Assembly (NCBI GenBank): GCA_021464245.1
Contig: JADCRB010000030.1
Location: 1,515,376-1,579,375 of the forward strand
Direction of reading: 5' to 3'
Length of the DNA stretch: 64,000 nucleotides
From: Carallia brachiata
Lineage: Eukaryota > Streptophyta > Magnoliopsida > Malpighiales > Rhizophoraceae
Below are positions 1 through 9,860 of this stretch, one piece after another. Below the pieces are notes generated by a model, which searched no databases, was not told the DNA's origin, and saw nothing but the letters and a program-made list of their open reading frames with translations. A program made the translations under genes and the position numbers. How positions within the stretch are numbered: position 1 is the stretch's first letter; each line of letters starts with the position of its first letter.

Positions 1-192
1 ATGATCCATCAAATACAAGTTTTTGAGCATTAATTTTTTCTATCACTGCATGTTCTAGTGGTTTAGGAAATCCTGCTTCTTCCTCGTTTCTCAATTGGGC
101 TTTTGCTTTCTGGGTGATTTTTGGTGTAGATGGTGAAGACAAGAAACTGAATTTTCTTGGAGGCTAACTATTTGAGCTTCATTTGTAGGATA

Positions 193-2122
193 ATGGAAAG
201 TTCAGAGGATGATATGGATTTTTTCATGCTGGAGGCGGCCGACAGTGGAGATGACTTGGTATGTTACGGAAAATTCATGACTAATTTAAACTAAGACATA
301 CAACAATGTTAATGATTTGAGTATGACATTTGAATTTTCTTTTATAAAGGAAACAGAATCAACACTTGGAAATAGGAAGGTTAAGATCGGAATAATCTTT
401 TTTAACCAGCTTTGAGTCCTATTCTGTTGCAGCTATAAAATTCTAAAATGTTGAAAATGTGCAGCTTACTTATAGAGTTGTCTGTATTGCTGTTATTGCA
501 CTTGATGATCTGCCTATGTCCATGCTTATGTAGGGATACTTTTTGTTATCAATCATTTCTTTTCCTTATTGTTGCTCTTACTATTTGTAGAAGATGAGTT
601 GCTGTCATAGAACTTAGATCGCCAAAATATTTAAGACTCTTCTGTAAATGAGGAAAATTGAATTCTTTGGAGTTATCTGTGAGACTCTTGCTTAATTTTT
701 CAGATAAAAAATTGGAACAGTTTATGTCTGTACCATTGGTGCCGACTTTTATCCTGAGTTGTATGTCCTTTTTTACTCCTTCCCATTCGTGGAAACTCTC
801 AAGTATTTTTCTGAATTTGTTTCTGAGGCAAACAGGTTTTTTCTTTTTTCTTTTTTCTTTTTTTCCTTCTGGTTGATTGGGTTTGCCTTTAACTTTTTTA
901 GTCAGGGACCGGTATGGATTATTTTGCAGTATATTGGTGTGAATAAATATTTAAAAAACTTTTTCCGTTTTATTCGAAAGATCATTGTGGGTGTTCCTTT
1001 CCTTAATTGCAGTCTCCAAAGGCCCTTGTTCAGCAAAGGCATACTTGCGACATCCTTTGCCCAATGCACGGGGAATATTATCATTACGTAAAGGGAAAGG
1101 AAACCATTGGCATCGAGGATGTTGTAAAAAACAGGGCCCTTTCTTTTCTCCCGGCCAAGTCACTTCGCAGGTTCAAAACCGTTTCAAAAGGGTGGTACCG
1201 GTGGATAGACAGTCCCTTTTTCGCTCACCAGCAAACTTACTTCTTCAAGGATGTTTCCGGATTTTTTTGCCAATTTCCTGGTGAAAGCTCTTCCTTCATC
1301 TCCCTTGATCCAGATGCCTATGGAATCCCTGACCCCTCCCTCAGTTTTTTGCCTGAACCAGTTGTTATTAAAAGCAGCTGCAATGGGTTGCTCTGCTGCA
1401 GAAGCAGTAATGGTGCCTACTACATTTGCAACCCTGTGAACAAGGAATGGATGATGCTTCCTGAGCCATTGATGTATCATGCACCTGACACAGCCATAGC
1501 GCTTGCCTTTGAACCGTCATTACTCAATTTTAGTGCACACTTTGAGCTTATCTGTGCAGTTACTTTGCCTGATCAAATCTTGTTTGAAATATTCTCTTCA
1601 AGGTCAGGATGGCGGGTCAGCAATACTTTTTGCTCTGAGTTCGATGATCTGAAACTGAATAATGATGGATTCTACATGAAAGGATTCGTCTTCTGGCAAA
1701 CCCAATCACAAAAAGTTCTAGCTTTTCATGTTAAGGATGAGGATTATGGGATTCTCAGTCTCCCAGTTTTCTGTGAAGAAACTGGTGCATTGACAGAAAT
1801 GCATGGAGAGTTGTGCTATCTTCTGCCCTCTAAACAAGATGATGCACATGCAATTGAAGTCTATGGAGACATTGATATGAAGCTGAAGGGTGTAATTCCT
1901 CTCAATTCTGAGCTTGTAGGATCCATTTCCCAGTCATGCCGAGCCTTGAATTTTGTGAATGATGACACATTGATAATTACTTGTGGGAGCGATGTGATAG
2001 CTTATCATGCCAGAGCACAGAAGACAGAAAGGCTAGGCAACGCAAGATCTGATGGATACGCAAAATATCTGCCATATGTGAATAGTCTTGTGCATGTAGA
2101 CCGTTCCTTGGTTACAGCATAA
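193..2122 (+). CDS. F-box protein with F-box-associated domain, 391 aa, two exons
   Basis: Exons are 193-258 and 1013-2122. The first encodes a 22-residue acidic leader (MESSEDDMDF...), ends at TTG|GTATGT and joins in phase 0 to an exon preceded by TTGCAG. An F-box-like segment lies at about residues 54-95 (IGIEDVV...LSFLPAKSLRRFKTVSKGW). It is followed by the SSCNGLLC and CNPVNKEW motifs typical of plant F-box-associated domains. By family knowledge such proteins bind SKP1 in an SCF ubiquitin ligase and present a substrate through the C-terminal region. The substrate cannot be read from the sequence. The ATG at 193 was chosen because exon 2 has no good in-frame ATG before the F-box. A TTGTAG acceptor ending at 188, just before the ATG, suggests a 5'UTR intron. 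The family is certain; no specific orthologue is claimed. Confidence 0.85.
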
Positions 2123-3734
2123 GTCAACCTTGATGCAGGAGCCAGGATTTTACTTGTGGCAGCATTTGAGATCATTGTGAATCATAAAAACTTTTGCTCT
2201 CAAACTGGATAGATATTGTAGCAGATGGGTGGTTGGAAGTGATACTAGAATTCTAGTCATTAGGTGTTTTCAGATCCGAACTCAGGTCTACATGATTTCT
2301 TTTGAAGTTCAGAGTTTCTGACTTTTAGAACTTGTCAGGTTTTGTTACAGTGTCCGACTGTGTAATACTTTGAGCGGTGATCAAATGGTGTGCATTGCCA
2401 TTATTCTGTTAGTCATTGGTGTTCTGATTGTCGAAGTGGTTTGCTTTTCTGTGATCCAGAATGATGTAAATCTTGGCATTGCCGCACCATAATCTCACAA
2501 AAGAAATATTGTAAGAGGAAAGTTTCGTATGAATAGATTGTATGCTGATTGTTGGCGGAATTATTCACGAAGTTTTCCTTGTCTATTTGAAAATGGTGTT
2601 GGTGATTATGTTCAATGTCGGGGACTATCCACGCTGACACGTTGATCTTTAACAAAGAGGTCTTTATGTCAATAATTCTATTCCCTTTTGTTGAATTGCA
2701 GACGTTTTTCGGTCTCTGTGATATATGCTGTATGATATCCGTGGGGCTGAGGATAATGTTGTTTTTCATGTTTTCGGTTTCCGAATTGGAGAAAAGATGT
2801 TTATGATTTAACTTCATCGTACCTCAAGCAGAAAAGAAATTTATAAATGTCTGATTGCATTTGCTCCAAGAAGGGCTTTTACTCCCACACCTATTACTAT
2901 TCTTGACCCTTTGCCATGGATCATGCTTTTTTTTTTTTGTGTAAAACGTAGGAAATGAGCTTGATATTTCTGTCTAAGATTGTCTGTTACAAGTAAGAAG
3001 ACAAGCGTCAATGTTGGAACAAATATTTATTATTGAAATGAATAATTATTAAAAGGAATTTACAGGCTGTGGCCAGTTGAATGTAGCAAAAATGGGACTA
3101 GGTCCATGAATGGTAAAAAAAAAAAAAAAAAATTAATAACCAACTTTACCTATACCGGGGAGGCAGAGACATGAGGTTGACAGAGAGACAGAGAGAGAGG
3201 TCCTTGTTTGTAGGAGGTCAACAGGGTTGCTTTCTACAGTGGGAATTTCGCATTGCAACACCTTTTCTCTGGCCATTTTTTTCCGAGATCCCCACCTGGC
3301 TTATTCTCTCAGGTATGGCTTTCTCAATGCATAACATGTCTCTACATCTCCATCAATTGGCCATTATATATGACAATGCATTACACAATCCAATTCCAGG
3401 GTGTGTTGGAACTTACGTTTCATAATTCCTAGGACCCTTGTGTCTTTTTTGTGCAGACATTAAGGTGCTTTAAAAATTATATAGATTTGAATCATTTGAT
3501 AAAGTGGGAGCAGTACACAGCATTATTGTTCTGTTACACCATGGTTTCATTTGATTTAAGTCAATGCAATTCTTTTATTACTTTGCTTTGATTATCGTTG
3601 CTTGCAGGGGTCCACAAATCTTAAGACAAGCAATTAGGGGAGAGGTGGTGGAGTTTTCCGGCATGTTTTTAATGTGCGTTTAGACATAGACAACCTTTGT
3701 GGCCGGAAAAAAGTTGTTCAGGAGATAAAAGATA
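2123..3734. other. Intergenic: F-box 3' flank and PERK 5' flank
   Basis: No coding region is supported here. The first few hundred bases are the likely 3'UTR of the F-box gene. A 15-base A run lies near 3118-3132 and a GA-rich purine tract near 3176-3200. CTTGCAG ending at 3607, followed by unbroken sequence to the PERK ATG, looks like the acceptor of a 5'UTR intron of the kinase gene. That reading is inference. Confidence 0.5.
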
Positions 3735-6700
3735 ATGTCTGATTCCTCTGATAGTGGTGCTGCACCACCACCACCTGATTCCCAATCTCCACCTTCACCA
3801 GATGCTGCACCGCCACCCTCAGACACATCAACACCTTCTCCTCCTCCACCAACACCTGAAGAGTCATCCCCTCCACCCCCAACTGAAGCGGATTCTCCAC
3901 CCAAAAATGCGTCGCCCCCACCGCCGGCTTCTTCTTTATCGCCACCAACTAGTGATGCTCCTCCTCCACCGGCACTTTTGGATGACAGCCCTTCACCACC
4001 TCCCCCGCCCCATTCACCTGCTGATGCATTGTCACCTCCACCACCATCATCCATATCATCATCATCATCATCATCATCATCAAGTCCATTGCCAACGCCA
4101 CCACCAGGCAATGGTGGCTTAACTCCTGATAAAATAAGAACTTTGGCTGGAGTAGCATTTGGCTTGGGGTTGGTGATTATTCTTTTAGTCATCGTCTGTG
4201 CATGTTGCCTGAGGAAGAGGAGGAGAAAGCGTGATCGTTTGCAATATTATGGAGGAGGTATAGGTGATAATCCCTTTTATCTGTTATCCAAAACTCCTCT
4301 TCTTGTTTCTTTTCTGTCAATTCTAAGGGATGTAAGGCCTTGGTTTTTTTCCCCGTTAGAAGAACAATTTAATGGCCAGTAATTGAATTTCTCTCATTCT
4401 ATATAAACTATTCTGGGAAATTATCAGGTTTATTATCAGCGTTTGGAAATGTATGAGATAATAAAAGGTGTTTTAGAGCTATCCTAGAGCATATGCCATA
4501 AATCTGTCCGCAAAACCATCTGTTTGAATTTTTCTTTAGATCAGACAAAAGGAGACCTATGTAATCCTAGGGAATATGTATATATATAATTATCAAAGAA
4601 CATATTATTTCAATCATAAGGATGGTTCACTATGAAATGCCAAATTTATCACAGGTAGTGAGCAATATATGAACAGCTCACAGGATCCAAATTGGCATAA
4701 TGGTTCAGCAGATCATGTTGTGAAGCTGCCACCACCAGGTGTTGGCTGGCATGGACAAATGAGTGGTGAGATGAATTCCACATACTCTGGACCACATCAT
4801 CACCCCATGCCGCCACCCTCGCCACCTATTGCTATTGGGTTTAGCCAGAGTAGCTTCACGTATGAGGAGCTAGCAGCTGCAACAGGTGGGTTCTCCGACT
4901 CCAATTTGTTGGGTCAAGGCGGGTTTGGTTATGTGCACAAAGGTGTGCTGTCTAATGGACAAGAGATTGCTGTCAAAAGCCTAAAGTCAGGCAGTGGACA
5001 AGGAGAGCGAGAATTCCAGGCAGAAGTTGAGATCATTAGCCGTGTGCATCATCGCCACCTTGTCTCGCTTAAGGGTTATTGCATTGCTGGAGGGCAGCGA
5101 ATGTTGGTTTATGAATTTGTTACCAATAAGACCTTAGAATATCACCTCCATGGTAAGAGTTTAATCTCTCTGTCCCTTTTCATTTTTGTACGTCTATTGT
5201 TAATTCCTTCATGCAAATGCCATTTGTTACTGTCAATGATGGAAATGAATGACTATTAATTGGTAATAGTCAGGATGACACGGTTGACGAAGAAGGCTTC
5301 TTGCATTAAGTTATATTGCACTCAGATTTAGGATTTCAAAACTAAACATCTTAGGCATAGGTAAGACATAGGTAAGACAGGAGAAATGAGAGATCCGCAG
5401 GCTTTAGATGCAGGACAATATGTTCAGGCCTTTCAAGAACCCTTGAACAGGACCAAAAGCTTATTAGAATTTATTTTTTCTTTTTTACTAATAATGAGCC
5501 AATGAATCCTATCATATTTTGGTTCCAGGAAAGGGTCTTCCAGTAATGGATTGGCCAACCCGGCTCCGTATTGCATTAGGTTCTGCCAGGGGGCTTGCTT
5601 ACCTTCATGAAGATTGTAAGAATTCCATATCTTCTCTGTCCCTCTCTCTCACATGCCACACATATTGATCCCTCACATTGGTTTATATTTAAAAATTTGT
5701 GCAGGCCATCCTAGGATTATCCATCGCGATATCAAATCTGCTAATATTCTTCTTGATTCCAACTTTGAAGCCATGGTATCTTTCCTTGACATGACCGTCC
5801 TTCCTGTTCATAAATTTGATTTCATTTATATTACATTAATGTAATGTAATTGCACGAGCTAATTGATCATCCTCCCTGCTCGTTAATTAGGTTGCTGATT
5901 TCGGATTGGCTAAGCTGTCCTCTGACAATTATACTCATGTCTCTACCCGGATCATGGGTACATTTGGGTAAGCAAAAATAAACGAATTGGGACCAACTAA
6001 AAGTTGTGTTTGAAGCAACTCTATCTCTATATGTGGCTGAACTTTGAAGCATCTATTTGCACAGTGATCTTTGTCAAAACACTACATATAGGATAAGATA
6101 AAGAGTACTATTACAGCACCGGACAAATTCTGCCTGAAAATTTTATCCAATGTAACTATCGCTTAAATTTTTGTAACGACGCCTGTATTTTTTGTAATAA
6201 AAAACAGAAATATATGAAAGCGTTTTTAAGTTGTAAAAAATAAATGTGTCGTTGCAAAAACTTAGACGGCCATTGCATTAGGCAAAATCGTCGAGCATAA
6301 TTTCTTCTGATACTATAACATTATTGTAAGATAAACTGAACAAACATGAATCTCGGCTTAACTATTTGCTGGCACTAATGCAGGTATTTGGCTCCAGAGT
6401 ATGCAGCAAGTGGCAAGCTAACAGAGAAATCTGATGTTTTCTCATTTGGTGTCATGCTTTTGGAAATCATAACCGGAAAGAGACCTGTGGATCCTACAAA
6501 TGCAATGGAAGATAGCTTAGTAGACTGGGTAGGTACTTCCGCTTTTGGTAACATTTGAGTGTAATTTTAAGCCACATACAACCCATGTCTGAAGCTATTA
6601 ACGCATCTGGGGCATGCAATGAGCAGGCTCGACCACTTCTGACGCGCGCATTAGATGACGGCAACTACAATGAATTGGTTGATTTCCGCTTGGAGAACAA

Positions 6701-7156
6701 CTACCAACCCCAGGAAATGCGCCGCCTTGTAGCTTGCGCGGCAGCCAGCATTCGTCATTCTGCCAAAAGGCGCCCAAAAATGAGCCAGGTTCGAATATAA
6801 TTTCAGTTACATACAGTATGCTCCTCACAACACGAACATAGTGAACAAATTCTTTGCATAGCTTGCATTCTGATTGAATTCACAATAACTGTTATGCAAA
6901 ACAGATAGTACGTGCATTGGAAGGCGATGCTTCGCTGGATGACTTGACTGACGGTGCCAGGCCCGGGAATGGCTCTATGTTTAGCAACTCAAATGGAAGC
7001 ACGGACTATGATACAGGTCCGTATAATGCAGACATGAACAGGTTCAGGCAGGTTGCTTTATCCAGCCAGGAATTTGGTAGCAGCGAGCTGGGAAGTTCAA
7101 GCACTGACTCCCCAGACATGTCCCATTCGGTGACCGCCCAAAGGCCCAACTTTTGA
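3735..7156 (+). CDS. PERK: Proline-rich extensin-like receptor kinase (PERK), 604 aa, eight exons
   Basis: Exons are 3735-4257, 4655-5152, 5529-5615, 5705-5775, 5891-5967, 6384-6528, 6627-6788 and 6905-7156; all junctions keep frame. The N-terminus has no obvious signal peptide, as in other PERKs. It is a Pro/Ser-rich wall-facing region (SPPPP-type repeats, residues 8-125) with a poly-Ser run. A transmembrane helix at about 137-157 is followed by a basic stop-transfer stretch (RKRRRKR). The kinase domain carries the glycine loop GQGGFG (261-266), the VK lysine at about 282, HRDIKSAN (H376-R377-D378), VADFG (D396) and GYLAPEY (about 419), so all catalytic residues are present. By family knowledge it is a plasma-membrane Ser/Thr kinase linking cell-wall state to intracellular signalling. 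The subfamily member cannot be fixed. Confidence 0.93.
4047..4082 (+). repeat. Coding (ATC)n microsatellite giving poly-Ser in PERK
   Basis: A run of about nine TCA/ATC triplets sits in the extracellular region of PERK and is read as consecutive serines. Length changes would be in frame, so it is a likely site of allelic length variation. Confidence 0.85.
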
Positions 7157-8177
7157 GCAGCAGCCAGCCTACCCTTTTCAAAATTGAAAAAGCTTAAAGG
7201 TCTAATCATCAAACATTTTGGTGATCAAGAACTTGAAAAGTACATAAATAGCATACAATTATACGTTCTAAATGATTCTTTTGGCTTGAAACATGGGTCT
7301 ACTTGGAGCTCTAGGTTGCTTTTGTTTTCCATCATGTGGGAAAATGCTAGAAGGCACTCACAAATTGTCATCTCAATCTTTGGCCAGTGTCCTAGTCATC
7401 TCTTTCATTACATTGTTTTTTATTCATTCAAAAAGAAAAAAAAAAACAAATTGTGGGTAAACACTGTTGAGTTTACATGTACTTTTTCTATTTGGGTACT
7501 TGGGTCTCAATTATTCAATTACCTTAATTGTCTCCTCTAGTGCATAAAGTCCATGTATACTAGTTTTTCCTTTTTTTAACATCTTGGTTGTCTCTACTAT
7601 ACTTTTTTTGTTTTGTTTTTTGACATAGTCTCTACTATACCTAAGCGTGAGTTTGTTGTATTTGCTATAAAAGATACGAAAAACTTGCATGGCCATACAA
7701 CTTGGTGGCTAAATATTGTCCAGATTCACATTTTATGTAATAAACAGCATATTTTGTGTAATTGTAATAATAAAAATGATAAAAAAAATATTACTATATT
7801 TTTTTATTGCATGTTTTTTAATTATAATTATACAAATATATATCTTATTACATAAATTGAATATCATTTAGCTAAAATTTAACCACTAATATGTGACTGT
7901 GTAATATTTTTCTAAAAGATAAGTTGTTTAAGTTACGACAGAAAAATTTTCCCCGCCCAGTCCGCTAGCCAAGTTACTTGGGCGGCAGTAGTGGACGTTC
8001 GAATCTCTTAAAGGTCAAAATAGCATCTCTAGGTAATGACACTTGGAAAATAGCATAATAGTGACATAAAGATGATAAAATGATTTTTTTTCTTTCGGTT
8101 TCATTTATTTGTAAAATCTTGTAAAATGTGAGCGGTTCACATCTTTTATTCTATCATATTATTATTTAAATATTATT
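7157..8177. other. PERK 3' flank, AT-rich; no gene
   Basis: The first few hundred bases are the probable 3'UTR and downstream flank of PERK. The rest is AT-rich and carries a MITE-like element described separately. No ORF here has a recognisable domain. Confidence 0.5.
7711..7909 (-). mobile_element. MITE-like AT-rich element, copy A (about 199 bp)
   Basis: Imperfect inverted ends (AAATATTGTCCAGATTCACA at left; the reverse complement of the right end begins AAATATTACACAGTC) enclose an AT-rich core. Read on the minus strand, the core contains TATAATTATAATTAAAAAAC, which recurs in similar form inside the elements at 25514-25715 and 36474-36675. Those two are almost the same length. The superfamily is undetermined and no clear target-site duplication is visible. 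Confidence 0.5.
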
Positions 8178-9265
8178 AAAGTTATTAACGAACTAATACT
8201 CTTAATAAAAATTTGATTGTTCAATTCAATTAATATTTCTTTGATAACATAAATAAACGATACTCGAGTTTTATTTCAAAACTCGTTTATTAAATAAGTC
8301 GAGGTTGAACAAGAAATTGTTTGACTCATTTTTATTCTTGAACAGATCGTTAAAAATTCAATAGAAACTTGATAAGATGGTCAGTATAATACTCGATAAA
8401 ATTTTTAATAATATGCTTCATTTTTTTTTGGTCAAAATAATATGCTTCATAATATGCTTTTTAACTAATTATCGTTGTATTGAATGTTAATTTCAGATTT
8501 TTAAAAAAATTTTGACTAAAACGAGCTAAACTCATATCGAGCTCCAATTAACAAAAATTTGGGAAAAAAAAGTTAAATGAGTCGAGCTCGAATTCGAATA
8601 TTAAAACTCGAATTGAATTCGAGCTCAGACTATATGGTCAAAAATTAAGTTTGAACATGCCAAAACTCGGCTCGCCTTGTTAACAATCATAAACTAAGGC
8701 TGTTAACGAACCAATATTCTCGATAAAAGTTTGGTTATTTGACTCGATGAAAACTAGTTCGAGCTTGTGGCTCGTTAACAGTCATAAACAAGGGCTGTTA
8801 ACGAACCAATACTCTTAATAAAAATTCAGTTATTTGGCTTGATAAAAACTCATTTGAGCTCGTTTGATAACATAAATAAATGATATTCTAATTTTATTTC
8901 AAGGCTCGTTTATTGTTGAACTTAAATAAGAGGTTATTTAGCTTGTTTATATTCGTGAACAAATCGTTAAAAATTTAATAAGATATTAAGTATAATGCTT
9001 GATAAGATGTTCGATAATATGCTCGATAACATGCTCATTTACTAATTATTGCTGTGTTGAATGTTAATTTTAGAATTTTTAAAAAATTTCAACTCAAATG
9101 AGCTGAGTTTGTACCTAGCACAGATTAACAAAAATTTAGAAAAAAAAAAATTAAACTAGTCAAACTCGAGAGCTCGAGCTCTATAGTTTATTATTGAGCC
9201 GAACTCGAACTCAAATATTAAAACTCAAATCGAATTCAAATCGAACTTAAGATCAGACTATATAT
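8178..9265. mobile_element. Cluster of 'GCTGTTAACGAAC' non-autonomous DNA-transposon remnants
   Basis: Three copies sit head to tail. The first, 8178-8690, begins GTTATTAACGAACTAAT and ends CTTGTTAACAATCAT. The second, about 8698-8783, is an 86-bp internally deleted copy ending CTCGTTAACAGTCAT. The third, from 8793, lacks a recognisable right end. Copies one and three share long stretches about 615 bp apart, for example AACATAAATAAACGATA against AACATAAATAAATGATA, and the same AACTCGAA-rich tail. The inverted ends resemble the common plant hAT-type GGGCTGTAAACGAAC terminus (family recall). A related element lies at 40342-40960. No coding capacity remains. Confidence 0.6.
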
Positions 9266-9860
9266 TCATAAGACAAACTTGAGAATTATACACAATTTTA
9301 TTTAGAGTTAATTCATTTATTAAACAAATTGTAAAATTAGGCTCCACTATCATTCATTTAAACATAAAAATTAATTCTTCTCGATTTGACCACCAAGCTT
9401 AAAAATGAATACATCAGTTGGTTTGCAGCCTTAATGATCGGGCGGCTATAAATTAGACCAGAATATTGGTTTTTTGGTCGAGAAAAATTGGACCAGAATT
9501 TAAGTTACAGCTGAGGGGTTCTAGAGCGGGCTGGGCCGAAACAAGAAAAATAACTCGATATCTCAGTGTCCCATTTAAAACAGAGTTGGGCCCAGGGTTG
9601 CTTCAAAAATTTAAAAAAAACATACTTACTAGAGCCTTTTCTCCATATAACTATAGGCCCCAGAAAGCCCACTATTCTTTTGAAGCCGCCCTTTTCCGCT
9701 GCGAGGCTCAACCAAAAGCTCGATCCGACTCATCAGAACCCCGATCCGAATATAAACCCCCTCGCCTCGAGGGCAGGGCTGAAAAGGGTCTAGAAATCCT
9801 CTAGTACGTGCGATCTGAGAGAGGAGGCGAAACCCTAGGTCATCCGCGATCGAGTCCACC
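9266..9860. promoter_or_regulatory. U1-70K promoter and 5'UTR with TGGGCC/site II motifs and a telo box
   Basis: The 330 bp before the U1-70K ATG are GC-richer than the flank. They contain several TGGGCC/GGCCCA motifs (about 9531, 9588 and 9652) and AAACCCTA (telo box) at 9830-9837, about 24 bp before the ATG. This combination is typical of plant genes for ribosome and RNA-processing proteins. Short ORFs overlapping the region have no family features. Confidence 0.5.

Noticed and set aside
3680..4192. Minus-strand Gly/Asp/Val-rich open frames opposite PERK exon 1
   Set aside because: They are the complement of the Pro/Ser codon repeats of the real exon; no domain or splice context.
7960..8010. 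Possible tRNA-like B box (GTTCGAATCTC at 7997)
   Set aside because: No A box or acceptor stem at proper spacing; at most a decayed SINE fragment.
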